Positions 12,403-24,570 of a stretch of DNA of 64,000 nt are shown in pieces (position 1 is the stretch's first letter; each line of letters begins with the position of its first letter). The notes below the pieces were generated by a model. It was not told where the DNA came from. It searched no databases and was given only the letters and a program-made list of their open reading frames with translations. The stretch lies in assembly GCA_030068075.1 (NCBI GenBank), contig CM057839.1, forward strand, positions 23,444,167-23,508,166, written 5' to 3'. Origin of the DNA: Paguma larvata (taxonomy: Eukaryota; Chordata; Mammalia; Carnivora; Viverridae). Position numbers and translations under genes: made by a program.

Positions 12403-14679
12403 TGGTTTTAAGAAACCCAAGAGAGCAAAGAAAAACATATACATATTTAGTACTTGTGTCATTCTAAAGATCTTAAGAGATTCTGTCTTTATTTTTCATT
12501 AAATTGGTAATGACTATATAGGTTTTCATCAAAAAATTATTTTTTTAATTTTTTAAAATTTTAGTGATAATACATATTTTCAGTTATGTTGCTCAGTTAA
12601 ACATGGCTTTAATAATACTAATTATAAAGTATTTTGGCATACGTCTTTTAACCACAATTTACTTATTTATTTTCAATATAATTTCACAGAGATCTCATTC
12701 ATTCTAGGCTATGGAGATCTTATAGTATTTTCTTAAAGAATTGAAATCATTTTTGGTGGATGAGCAGGGACTTTGCTCATTTTCCTTTGCTATATATATC
12801 AAAAGGACATAAACTTATTATTCCTTTCAGTTTAAGATTATCCAGATTATTTTAATTACTGGATACATGGGTGACACTTTGGATTTCAGTCAGGCAATTA
12901 AGCAATATACACAGATGAAACAAAGGAATGATTATATAAGGATAAAGGGACCTCATGGGTTTCTTTCCTTCTTTCCTTCTTTTTTTTTTTTTTTTTTTTT
13001 TTTGATAAACAAACCTAAGCAAGCATTGAGAAGAGAAATTTGTAATTTCTTAACATTTCCTCAAATCCTGGAAAATTCTATAAACATAACGTCAGTAACT
13101 TTCAATTTCTTTAAACTTAATTCCACACAAATTACAGTCATCTACATAATAAGTACTTAAGAATACAGTATCTTTGAAGTCTGTCAGGTTGATCTCTAAA
13201 AAGCTTTGTTACTCATTTTAGACCCTGCCATTACTGCCCATCAACTAACCTTTTTGTCTTTCTTTTACTTACCTTGTATTACAAAACTAACCCAAATTTA
13301 GGTGAAAGTTGTAGTTTAAATGATAAATAATTAAAAAGCAAGCTGCCAGCTCATCAGCAGCAGTATATTATTTTGTCAAGATTTTAAGAACAAATCAATT
13401 GTTTCTTTAACAAAAAAAAATAATAACTGTTATTGCAATCAGAGGTAAGGTATTCTATTAAAAGTAATTTCCACAGAAAAGCAATGGTGCCCACTCCAAC
13501 TGATAAAAGAGAATAGCTGGCATGGCATATTTTGTAAGAGTGATGTCAACAAAAAGCTTTTAGAATAAGAAGTATGTGATACAATAGTTTGTAAGCCTAT
13601 AAACTTCAGTGTGATTTATCTTTCTGCAATGTGAATGGGAGAGATTTATAAGCCATCCCTACCATCCACTGATGATTCATTGAATAAGTATGTTTTCAGG
13701 CTGCTGTATACAGAACCTTCAACCATAAAGTCATGCAAGTGGTGACTCACATACCATATTTTCAAGAAGCTTTTAAAATCAAACTTTTAAAATTGTAATT
13801 CACCAATTACAAGTGGGTCTTATGTTTGCTTTGTAACTGACATTGACAAGGGAAAGCACTTTTCTTAGTGTCTCTTCAGCTGTTTATCAGACATTTGTGT
13901 GCCCTCATATCTAAATGGGCAGGATCAAATAGTTGTTTGTTCTTCTTAGAATTTATTTCTATATTTTTGTTTCCACAATAAAGGTTACCAGAGACCACTG
14001 TAATTCTAATTTTCTGTGGTAGTGAACAATAATGCTCAGTATAACTCCACTGATTGAAAAATGATAATAATTGACTAATCTCAACATTTTTTAAAGTCAA
14101 CAAGATTTGAAGAATAAGATTTTACTCCTATGGGTTAAGTCTCTCAATACTTGCTCAGACTCAAATTAACAAAATCCAAAGAATAAGCAATTCATGCAGA
14201 AATTTCAAGTTTTTACAATCCATTTTAAATTAGAAATAATTCTTTCATTTAGATGAACCTTAGCAACATGGCATTAAATAACTTAGATGCAGCATTGATC
14301 ATTTTTGCTTACATATGTAACAAATTTTTAATATTGTTAGAAATGTCACTTCCCATTAAAGATGGCTACCATAGAGTAAAAGTATATGCGTGTGTGCACG
14401 CGCATGTGTTTTAATTTCTCTAATGCCAAATAGTTTTTTTAACACTCTTCCTAACTGATAATAGTGACTGATTTTTTTTAAGTAGAGAAAAAGACTGCAA
14501 AATAACATCATATAAATCACTAAAATGGTTTCAAACTCATTCATTGTAGATTTTATAAGTTAACATATACAAAGAACTGTTTATCCATCAAGACATATTA
14601 ATGTCAAGAGGGCACAGCAAGTATCAACAGACTGAATTTGATAGTTTTGCCTTCTATAATCTTGATAATAATTTATAAT
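12403..14679. other. Unclassified DNA with a T-rich low-complexity tract
   Basis: 12961-13003 is (TTCC)n running into about 24 T with no SINE attached. 14386-14410 is an alternating purine-pyrimidine stretch ('gcgtgtgtgcacgcgcatgtg'). The rest shows no repeat family or exon I recognise. Confidence 0.45.
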
Positions 14680-14693
14680 CTTAAACTACTTTA

Positions 14694-14707
14694 AATATAT
14701 ATATGTG

Positions 14708-14760
<53 letters not shown>

Positions 14761-14918
14761 GAGACACAAAGAGTGCAAGTGGGGAACAGAAGTAGAGGGA
14801 GAGAGAGAGAATCTTAAGTGTGGAGACTGCCACAGGGCTTGATCTCATGATCATGGAGATCATGACCTAGGAGAAATCCAGAGTTGGAACCTCAACTGAC
14901 TGAGCCACCCAGGTGTCC
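14694..14918 (-). mobile_element. CAN-SINE with tail converted to (AT)n
   Basis: The GA-rich part, 'atcatgaccta' and the end 'gccacccaggtgtccc' define a minus-strand SINE. Its A-tail position (14694-14758) is now a roughly 50-bp AT/GT dinucleotide run followed by T's. The TSD is cttaaactacttt (14680-14692) against cttaagctatttt (14919-14931), which places the dinucleotide run inside the insertion. Confidence 0.88.
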
Positions 14919-14931
14919 CTTAAGCTATTTT

Positions 14932-16899
14932 TAAACACTTCATCATATATGTTGAATGGACGTCACTGTGAGTCAGGACACTAGGAGTTAAGTGATGAAA
15001 ATTATCTTGCTTTATACCAATGCAAGAATTGGAAAGAAAAATATAAGTTCAGCCATTTATAAAAGGTCAGAAATGGCTTTATGCCAACCCTCATAAATTT
15101 CTAACTTAATCAACAGTTCAGAAAAAAAAAGTGAGTCAAGTACGTTTTTGTGAATAATGGACAAATCTTCTTAACCTCTTGCATTATCAAGTTCAGCTTT
15201 ACCCTTTTAAGAGCAGTCATTCCTACTCTGGTAATGTAAGTCCAGTATTCCATAGTTAACATATTTTTGCTCAGTAATATTCGAATTCAAATGAGGAAAT
15301 AAGCATCAAAAATGTCAAATGCTCAGATAAAAGCAATTAGAAGAACTTCAATCTAGTAAGTCTAAGCTGCTAAACTCAGTAAAATTATGCACATCATGCC
15401 AGTTACATTTTCTTGAAATTATTCACTTTCTAATGGAAGTTGTGAATGTCTGCCTCAGATGGCTCTACTCATATTATTTATTAATTATCCATTTTGCGAG
15501 ATATATAATGACAGCTAGACACCAAATATGTAAAGACATAGTCCCTGTTTCAAGAAATCGATAATCAAAAGGGAAACAAAGAAGTAAATTAACATTTGTT
15601 GTTTTGTGGTCAAAAACAATGAGAAATCTAGGTATCGTATTATGGAATACCACCTGGCATATCATTAAACCACAGTGCCATTTGAATTTGAGATTGAGAA
15701 TTTTGCATTAAGTTAACATCCATGTTAAAAATTATAATCATTAATAAATTCCTCCAAGGCAATTATTATTCATATTTAAATGGAGAAATTCTTATTTTGC
15801 ACCACAGTTTCTGGACTTTTGTAAAAGCTCTGAAAGTACTTCTGTTATAAGTCTATTCATTATATATCTAGTATTTTAAGATAATTTCAGCTTTTGTCCA
15901 GTTTTTTCAAAACATAGAACAAGATGTTTTCAGAGATGTTTATAAACAATGTATTAGATCGACACTGTATAAAAAAAAAAAACAGAAAGTACTAAATCCA
16001 TGGCATTTGTCATATACAAATTACAATACTGATTATTTGCTTGCCCTTTTGAAAGTTGCAACTTAAATTTATGGCTTCTGGGGTAGGGGCTAGGATAGTA
16101 TTAGCCCCTGGGGCTCTGTGATATGTAATTTTGTGGTATGTGTAGATGAGCAAAAGTGGAGTTCGTGAGGGAATGGCTCAGGCTTGACTGTGCTGTCTTT
16201 GGAATAAATGTACATGGGAATTGTAAGAAATTATTAAGATCCCTGCAAATTCTTTGTTTCTAGGGATGATTTATAAATCGTTTATAACAACCTGCCATTT
16301 CACATCACATAATCAGTAATTATCATCCCTAACTAAGGTAAACAGACCTATGGGACAACATTGATAACTAGATATATCTCTTCTATTCCTGGATTACTTG
16401 ATCCTCACTGAAATGAGAACTTCAGAATCTTAAAAGAATATACATATTTTTAATCTTCTCATGATTATTTTCCCATGATAGATAAATATATCTATGTGTG
16501 CTCTGTTACTTGTTATGTTTTCTTAAGTTCAGACTGATTCTCAAAATAAATCATAACAATAACAAAATATGAAGGCAAACTAATCATTTTAAACTATTTT
16601 TGTAATTATTGAACAAAGGCCCAGAAAAGGTTTTATTAGGCATGAGTTAACTGATATCCTCTAGTAACTTTTGAGAAAATATGTGTACAATTATAAGACA
16701 GAAATCAATCATGAGGGTTTTATTCTTTTTAAAATTGCTTTTGCTATTCTAATTATTTTGCTTTTTCACATAAATTTTAGATTTGTTCATTGCTGGTAAT
16801 TAGAATTACAATTGATAGCTGTATATTGACCTTGTCTTGTATAAAGAAAACTCGATGAACTCACTTTATTTCTAGAGGATTTTGTGTAACTCTCATTGG
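14932..16899. other. Mostly unclassified DNA
   Basis: Apart from the L2 piece at 15490-15660, I see no identifiable family, exon or RNA gene. A short higher-complexity part (16075-16215) is not recognised. Confidence 0.4.
15490..15660 (-). mobile_element. L2 3' end fragment
   Basis: Plus-strand blocks 'agacaccaaatatgtaaaga', 'catagtccctgtttcaagaa' and 'aacaaagaagtaaatt' follow the reverse complement of the L2 3' end (ggcacatag.., tagtccctgccctcaagga, acaaataa). Very old and diverged. Confidence 0.45.
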
Positions 16900-18140
16900 A
16901 ATTTTAACATAAACAAATGTTAGAAAAATTTTCACTTTCCAATCTTTATTTTTTTTTTCTTTCCTTATTACAATGACTACGACTTCCAGTATAATGGTCT
17001 ATGGGATGGGTAAGACTAGACATCCTTGCCTTGCTCCTGATTTCTCAGGGAAACTGTTCAGCCTTTCAGTATTTATAATGTTGTTGTCTGTAGGGTTTTT
17101 GCAAATTTGCATACCAGGTTGAAGAATTTACCCACTGTGCTTAATTTGCTGAGAGTTTCTTATGATCAGATGTTGGGCAAAGGCTTTTCTAAATTTGCTA
17201 AAGTGATCATATGACTATTTTTGCTTTTGTAAATATGGTGAATTACAATGAATATTATATATTGAATAATCCTTTCATACCTTACATATACTCTACCTAA
17301 GATGCCGTGTGTGTGTGTGTGTGCGTGTGTGTGTGTGTGTATGCTATTTTATTGTTACAAACTACTTGTGCAACTCTATTTATAAAGGACAATATTTTAT
17401 GGTTTCTTTACTTACAATTTGTAAATTTAGGTTTAGGTATCAAGAAATGCTAATTGCAATAAATGGGTTGAAAAATGTTTCCTCCTCTCCTAGTTTTTAA
17501 AAGATTAAATTATATTAGTAAATCCTTAAATATTTATTAAATTTAACAATGAAACTTTCTGGGCATGAGGCTTTCTTTATTGGAAGATTTTGGCTGAGAA
17601 TTCAACTCAGATATTATATTATGTTACATATTTCTTTCTGAGTATGTTTGGTTAGTTTTGGACTTTCAAGGTTTTCTCTTTTTCATTTAAATTACCAAAT
17701 TTATAATTATAGAGTTTTTCACAGTATTTACTTAATATCCTTTAATGTCTATCTAGTATCCAGGGATATTCTTCCTTTCATTTTTGATATGAGTTATTTG
17801 TATTTGGGGGTTATTTTGTGGTGAATTTTGCTAAAGGTTTAATACATTTTTGAAGTACCAAGTTTTGTTTCACCATTCTCCTCTTGCTTTCCTTTATTCT
17901 GTGAGGTATGAGCTCAACTTATTATTTTTATCTATTTTTCTAAGGTGTAACTTAGATCTATTTGAGATTTGCCATCTAGGTCTAATATACACATTTAATG
18001 TTACTAGTTTTCGTTTAAGCACTGAACAAATTTTTTACATATTTTATTATAATTTAACTAAAATATTATAAAATTTCTCTTGAAAGTTTCTCTTTGACCT
18101 ATGAGTTATTTGGAAATATTTTGTTTAGTGCCTACATATT
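16900..18140 (-). mobile_element. Old L1, ORF2 reverse-transcriptase region, minus strand
   Basis: Read on the plus strand it shows the antisense L1 ORF2 series: 'acgacttccagtataatgg', 'acatccttgccttgctcctg', 'gagagtttcttatgatcaga', 'atcatatgactatttttgc', later 'tgctaaaggttt' and 'gacctatgagttatttgg'. A GT microsatellite (17306-17340) interrupts it. All frames are broken. Confidence 0.7.
17306..17340 (+). repeat. (GT)n microsatellite
   Basis: About 17 GT units with one GC interruption, lying inside the decayed L1. Confidence 0.95.
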
Positions 18141-18142
18141 TG

Positions 18143-18256
18143 GTTATATATATATATATATATATATACATATACATTCATAGGTATATACACATATATA
18201 TGTGTATATATATATTCATATACATATATATGTATACATGCATATACTGTATATCA
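18143..18256. repeat. (TA)n / TA-CA low-complexity tract
   Basis: An uninterrupted TA run (18146-18168) is followed by mixed tatacacata-type sequence. It could fold into several hairpins and is likely unstable. Confidence 0.9.
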
Positions 18257-19460
18257 TTTTGCTACTGATTTTTGCATGGTAAAATGGATATTCTTACTTT
18301 CTTACTTCAAATAAAAGACCAGTAAGGAAATATTAGTGACAAGGAAGAATTTCCTTTCTTCTCTGGGGACCAGATTCAGATAAGTAGGAGGTTTCAATGA
18401 TTATTTTGACACCAATGATAGTAGTGGAGATGTTATAAATTTTCATGTCAAAGTAGAGGTAGACTATTAAAACAAACAAACAAAGAAACCTGTGATGTCA
18501 GTAACAGTAATGTCAGCAACATTCTCCATACTATCAACAGGGCCAGACTGAATTGTAGCAGTGAAAATGCAAGGCAGAAATTGTAATTACTTAACGATTC
18601 CAAAGGGTGATTTGAAAACGTGTTATCACTGGTGAACACTGAGAGGAATGAGAACCTTCCCAACATGAGAATGTCATTTGGCAAGTTATATACATATACA
18701 ACGGGATTATAACTACTCCAATCAGAGGTCAACTTTATGAATGTCATTTGCAAAAGAACATGTAGCAGACACTTCAAGTAGAACTAACTGTTGATAAGTG
18801 GACTGACAAGAGCTCATGCATTAAGAATTTGATTTTAGGAAAAATAAAAAAAGTGCAATCACACATTATATCCAAAGCCTGCTAAGGGTAACGACCTACA
18901 CATGCGGTTGTTTTACACCTCACTTGATTGATTAACTTCTGAAAGTTTATTCAGCTCTAATCAGGTTAGATGTGAATTAGAGTGCATTTATATTCATAAT
19001 TACAATCACATCTAAATCGGTAGGCCCAAGAAATGTGGCATTTCCCATTCTTTTACTGGCATTCTCATAAACTTTTGTCTATTTATACTTTTTAAAAGCC
19101 ATCTTATGTCCTATCATCAATAGCAGTACTGACACTAAAACAACTTAATCTAAATAAAAAATTGATCTCTTTCTGTAGGCACCATGGTTTAAAATAGATG
19201 TGTTTAAAAAAAAAACTTAGTCATAATAAGAATAAAACATACAATAAAAAACACAGAAGATTGTGAAATTATTTCATGCTTAAAAAGTATGAAATTAAAA
19301 CTTGTAATTTCTCTCTCACACACACAGACATGGACATACACATACCCCTTAGAAAAAAAAGGATATTAAAGTAAGGCTTCTATTGAAACTCAGATGAGTA
19401 TGAAAGAATAGTTCAATATCCTGGTTCCAAAGAGAAGAAAATTCTTCTCAAAACCTGCTT

Positions 19461-19491
<31 letters not shown>

Positions 19492-19689
19492 CAAAATGAC
19501 ACTCTATCTGCAGATACAAATGTACTTTCAACAGTATTTCCTCATTTTAACTCACTTGTTATACTTAAAATACATATGGGACAACCTTGTTTATTTTCAG
19601 CTAATATATTGATTCTTTCAAACACAAATGACTATTCAGTTCTCTGTGTATCCTGGGGTTAGGAAATATGTCTTTGGACAAGACAGAAA
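18257..19689. other. Unclassified DNA
   Basis: A 109-codon minus-strand frame (18448-18777) has no known motif. 19464-19494 is an (AAAAC)n run. No family recognised. Confidence 0.4.
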
Positions 19690-19900
19690 AGGCTCCTCCT
19701 CTTTTTGAAGCTTAAATTCTAGTAGGATATGACAGATAATAAATAGCAAATTTATGGAGATTTTGAAGAAAACATTTCCTGGGCAGAAAGAACAACTGGT
19801 ACAAATGAAGAAAAGCACATATGACACTGGTATGATCCTAGAACTCTCCAAAATCAGGCCAGTGTGCAGTGGACTCTGTGTGAACACAGAAAGATGATAG
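19690..19900 (-). mobile_element. L2 3' UTR fragment
   Basis: The blocks 'gaagcttaaattctagtagg', 'atgacagataataaatag' and, further on, 'acatttcctgggcagaaaga' then 'ccagtgtgcagtgg' follow, in order, the reverse complement of the L2 3' UTR (ggagcttacattctagtgg, gacagacaataaa, cattccaggcagagg, ccagtgtggctgg). Confidence 0.6.
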
Positions 19901-21311
19901 CACATTAGTTCAGGGTGGTTGGCAGGTCCAAGAAGAACAGAGCCATCTTGGAAAGAGGGAAAGGTTTATGATCAGTTGATCATAAAAAATGTACAATAAA
20001 GGACAAAACCATTTTCCTTTATATATTATTTTTAAAATAACTTTTACAGCTAAATCATAAGGAAATTTAAAACAAAACAAAACAAAAAACAAGGTCTTCT
20101 TTGATCTAAAAGGTGTGTTTTTCTTCCATACAGACTATAAATATTTGCCTTGTTTTCTTTTTAGGAGATAATGCATCTCAGTTAATAATGGTGTTTAAAT
20201 ACTGAGTGAAGTAATTAAATTTCTTGCCATGTAATGTCATATTAGCCAGCATCCTAGAAGTTTTCTCATTTGGATGTCTCAGAAAAGAATGGTTTACTGA
20301 CACAGGCCTAAAATATACTTACTTACTTTTTACAAGGTAATGATTATGTTTCTGTTATTTTCAGAGTTTCGTTTGACCTCTTTGACAGAGATCTCAATAA
20401 GTTTTGTCTGATAACACCTGTGATAGGTAATTTCAAAGGAAGTGCTGCATTTTTTTATGGCTCATCAGATCCACTCTGAATGGTCAATTAGTGTACATCA
20501 ATAATCACTGCACATTCTAGAAAAGAAGATTTATATGGAATTTATAAATTATAACTCAATTATCCATCAAAAAAAGGGATATGATAACACAGAAGGTGAG
20601 TGTGAACCATGACAAATTGGATAAGCTCTCACACACCATTAAACAGTCTCAATAGTCATGTTAGGGGGAAGACTTTTGCACTTTTCCATTTTGCCTTCTC
20701 ATCACCTGTTCCAATTATGTCTCTCTGTAAATGAGGTCCATAAATGTCGTTAAAAACAGAGTCATCTAATGCCAGGTTCCTGTTTAATAGTCATAAATAT
20801 AATAAAATGATAATAAAAGAGAAGGTTCATTAAAGTGAACTATCCTTTACTAAACATAAAATTTATTATATTTAATACATAGCACCATCTAGTGAAATTT
20901 GAGGGTAATGTGCAATATAATGAATATGATGCAAAACGACTTTGCAAATATGAGAGATTAGTTCTTGTGCATTAGTTATACATTTAAGTTTCTCTAAGAA
21001 ATTTCTTAAAGAATAAATAAAATGTTATATCACACACATTATGTATATCACATTTTTAAATGTATATTTTTATATTAATATGTTTATACATCAGGAAAAT
21101 GATCTCTTTCTACTCACACATACAAGCAATCATGAGCAAGAATTTATTATTTAAGTAGGAGCTCCTCTGATATTAAGAAAATACAACTTAAAACAAATCA
21201 TTCAGAATATATGAAAGTAAAGCATACATGTAGTATGTATAATCTCTCAAAACTATTCAAATGTTCTAGAGAGGAGAGTAATCAGAGTATCCACAAATTA
21301 CTTCAGTATTT
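19901..21311. other. Unclassified DNA
   Basis: An (AAAAC)n run at 20066-20090. Otherwise AT-rich sequence without a recognisable family, exon or RNA. Confidence 0.4.
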
Positions 21312-21741
21312 TTGTTTATTTATTTATTTTAAGAGAAAGGGAGTGAAAAATGCTCATGTGCAGGAGAGGGGCAGAGAGAGACAGGGGGAGAGAGAACCCC
21401 AAGCAGGTCTACACTGCTAGGTGGTGAGCGCAGACCCTGTTGCAAGGCTTAATCCCACAATCCTGAGATCATGGCCTGAGGTGAGATCAAGAGTTGGATG
21501 CTTGGGGTGCCTGTATAGCTCAGTCAGTTAAGCATCTGACTCTTGAAATTGGCTTAAGTCATGATCTTACAATTGGTGCCCTATGTGGGTTCTATGCTGG
21601 GAGTGCAGACCTTGCTTGAAATTGTTTCCCTCTCTCTCTGCCTCTCCCCTACTTGCCCTCTCTCTCTCTCTCAAAATAAATAAACAAACATTAAAAACAA
21701 AAGAGTGGGATGCTCAACCAGCTGAGCCACACAGGCACCCC
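21312..21741 (-). mobile_element. CAN-SINE, minus strand, split by a second SINE
   Basis: The outer element covers 21312-21503 and 21715-21741. Its tail and GA-rich part lie to the left; the end 'ccagctgagccacacaggca' lies to the right of the inner insertion. The outer TSD is weak (acttcagtattttt against acttcatttttttt). Confidence 0.9.
21504..21700 (+). mobile_element. CAN-SINE nested in the opposite-strand SINE
   Basis: Head 'ggggtgcctgtatagctcag', CT-rich middle, 'caaaataaataaacaaaca' tail. The TSD is aagagttggatgct (21489-21502) against aagagtgggatgct (21701-21714), one mismatch, and it consists of outer-SINE sequence. The order of insertion is therefore clear. Confidence 0.95.
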
Positions 21742-21892
21742 AACTTCATTTTTTTTTCTGCAAAGAATGTCCCTAGTAATTTTTCAAACTATTTGATGAT
21801 ATTTTTTGTAAAATCCAGGCTGAAGTTTATGAAAGTTGTGATAATAAATATATTTATTTTTCATACTAAATTGTCATTTTCTTAATTTTTAA

Positions 21893-22012
21893 TTTATTTT
21901 TTATTGTTTTTTAAATAAAAAAATGTGGGGCTTGAAATCATGATCTTGATAACAGGACCTGAGCTGAAATCAAGAGTCAGATGTTTTACCAACTAAGCCA
22001 CCCAAATGCCAC
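21893..22012 (-). mobile_element. Short tRNA-part-only SINE
   Basis: The tRNA-related part is present ('atcatgatcttgat', 'ggacctgagctgaaatcaag', 'taagccacccaaatgcca'), but the CT-rich middle is absent and the tail follows almost directly. It is either an older short CAN-SINE form or an internally deleted copy. Confidence 0.75.
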
Positions 22013-22749
22013 AGTTTCCGTAATAAATTTAATGTGTTTGTTCACAAAATATACTCTGGCTGTTTTACATATTAAATACTAAAATATCAGTTCTTTTAAA
22101 ATATATGTATGGGATTGCATTAACATCATATCTTACTCTTTGCCATTATAACATAAGAGTTCATCTATGTGTGGCATTTATATTTCTGTACACATAGTTT
22201 ACACAATAAATTTGATCATCAATGATGTAAATGTATCATCTTTGTGAATAAATTATTCATAAAATTTTAAGCGTCTAATGATTCATTTAAAAATTATAAT
22301 AACAAATCCATTACATGTTAAGTAACATTTTTTATGTTACTTATGTTATGAAAAACATTTTTCAAAACAAGAGAAATTTTATGAAAACAGTAGGAGTAAT
22401 TTACCTTTTTTTGCAGGTGAATACATTGTTTTGAAATAACAATGTTTTAAAAACATTCTGGCAATAAGCGTTGTATCAGGAATTAACAATACTTTTTAAC
22501 TAAAAAAGAGTAAGTTATGATACAATAAAGTTATAACAATAAAGTTATAATTCAATAAATAGATTTCTTTTGCATTTCATAACTGGACTTTAAAGGCAAT
22601 TCTAAAGAGATAAATCCAAATGACCTTAGTAACAATTTTAATTAAATCAATTGTATTATTTAGCTATTCAATAAGTATTGACCAACTATCATGAACTATC
22701 AACTTAATGAATAAGAAATACATCAATGATGAGAATATACCGTCTGACT
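22013..22749. other. AT-rich unclassified DNA
   Basis: Nothing recognisable. Contains several direct 'caataaagttata' repeats near 22524-22556. Confidence 0.45.
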
Positions 22750-24570
22750 TTCCAACTATGAGAGTATAATTGACCAGAAGCCCTAGGTGCTATGCTCTGA
22801 AATACATTTCCATATGTGCTTCAAGGCCATGCTCTCCACAGTCTCCTCCCAACCAGTGGCTAAGTAAGATATAGATAAAAAGCCAGACCCATCCTGGGAG
22901 ACATGAGACTCTAATAACAGCCATCTTTGAATTGAAAACTCCACAGCCTGGATAAGCTTTCCATAAATTCCACCAACCTTCTTTCCCCCTCTCTTTTACT
23001 GTGGTCAGACCTGCATTACAATTCAATGGTTCTTGATTATTCCAGCTTCCAGATCTCACCCCATATTTGCTTCATGGGAATTTTCCCTAATACAATTCTT
23101 GCATGTTTAATCACATTTAATTTATTTGCCTTTACATCTAGGAGAATTCCAAAGTGGGGTCCTGGAAGGACCAGATTTTTTTTTTTCCCTCAGAGTGATA
23201 GAGATTTACTCCAGATACTGTTTTTCTTTGTTACATACAAAGTTTCAGCCAGCACAACAACATAGAAGCTAACAGAATACTCAATCCACAAGCTTGGAAT
23301 TCCACACCAAGTAGCATTGGGTAGAGGACACCACAAGGGTAGAATTTAACTATCAGTTATGCCCACTGGCAGGTCACTTCAGAATTCATGCACTTGGGGT
23401 TTAGAAGTCAAGCACAGAGAACTATAATATCAGATGTAATTGACCTTGGTGAGTAGGAGAAAAGATTGCTGTTCTTAGACAATAGTGTAGGGAGGAAGAT
23501 GTATAGAACCCAGTTGATCCACTTGGATAACCTCTGTTCCATTTGCATTTCCATGCCCCATTTTTTAAATTTTTTTTTTTTATTTTTGAGAGACATAGAG
23601 ACAGAGAGTGAGTAAGGGAAGGGCAGAGAGAGAGGGAGACACAGAATAGGAAGCAGGCTCCAGGCAGGCTCTGAACCGTCAGCACAGAGCCCAACGCGGA
23701 GCTCGAACTCACAGACCGTGAGATCATGACCTGAGCTGAAGTCAGCCGCTTAACCAACTGAGCCACCCAGGCGCCCCTCCATGCCCCATTTTAACTGTGA
23801 GTAGACACATGCAGCAACCTTGAGCTAAGAAGAAAGATAAGATTATCAAGGGATCAGATGCATCTGGAGTGAAGTTTTGGGTCATACTACTAAGTAAGCC
23901 AGCATGAACTCTGCGGAGATAACTAGATTGAGAGGGGTTTAGAATGAACAGTGGTGTTCGGAGAGGGTATCAGTTGTAATTTCAAGATCAATTGCATCAG
24001 TAGGTGCTAAAATTCAAAGCAGTAACACTTTTCTAAATTTTTCCTTAAAAAAACAAAACAAACAAACAAAGAAACAAAAACAGGATACAGAAAACCAGGA
24101 AAGAGCTACTCTGATCCTGTGTGGAGAAGCTGATCTGTTCAGCACAAGAGGTATACTCTGGTGGCCATGAGAATGGAGCGCAATTGAACAAGAGCCTTAG
24201 CTCCTGTGCACTGAAATTCATCAACTGTGTTTGCATCGAAGCCAAGTTTTTCACTAACTGCTCCCAGCTAATGACTAAGAATGGCAAGGATACTAAAGCT
24301 GGCCTATTCCTGGAAGATAGGATTCATTGGATTGCCAAATTTGGTTCCAGAACTCTCCAGTTACTCTGCCCAACATTTCTAAGACTGAAAAACAGTCTAG
24401 GAGTCTTTCACACACGTTCCTAGTCTCTCTCCATCACTTGGATTCAAATTTGCATGGCAGCATGGTGAATCTTCCAGCCATACCAGCCTCCTGCCCATTT
24501 TCTCTCATGGAACATTTCAGGCTTTTTCTCTAATAAAATTCATGAATGTTTAATTCTGACAGTGCAAAAT
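22750..24570 (+). mobile_element. Probable ERVL-like LTR region
   Basis: Two segments end in similar LTR-style polyadenylation sequence: 'ccctaatacaattcttgcat' near 23087-23106 and 'tctctaataaaattcatgaa' near 24527-24546. Each is followed by 'gtttaat'. The sequence between them is of higher complexity than its surroundings and is split by a SINE at 23565. No open gag, pol or env frame is visible. The family name is uncertain; it could be two related solo LTRs or one LTR with adjoining internal remnants. Confidence 0.35.
23565..23777 (-). mobile_element. Young feliform CAN-SINE
   Basis: Close to what I expect of the feliform consensus, with 'gtcagcacagagcccaacgc', 'gtgagatcatgacctgagct' and the end 'gccacccaggcgcccc'. 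The TSD tccatgccccatttt is perfect on both sides (23550-23564 and 23778-23792). Low divergence plus a perfect TSD suggest a recent insertion. Confidence 0.97.

Noticed and set aside
14384..14412. GTGTGTGCACGCGCATGTG as a regulatory palindrome
   Set aside because: Best explained as a short degenerate TG/CG dinucleotide run. It may favour Z-DNA, but there is no sign of a binding site.
18448..18777. 109-codon minus-strand frame, Leu/Ser-rich
   Set aside because: Composition reflects AT- and pyrimidine-rich DNA. No signal peptide followed by a known fold and no homology that I know.
19466..19494. Regular AAAAC repeats (also 20066-20090 and 24050-24082) as a possible array
   Set aside because: Units are 4-5 bp with no spacers. 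These are simple repeats of A-tail type, not a CRISPR-like or structured array.
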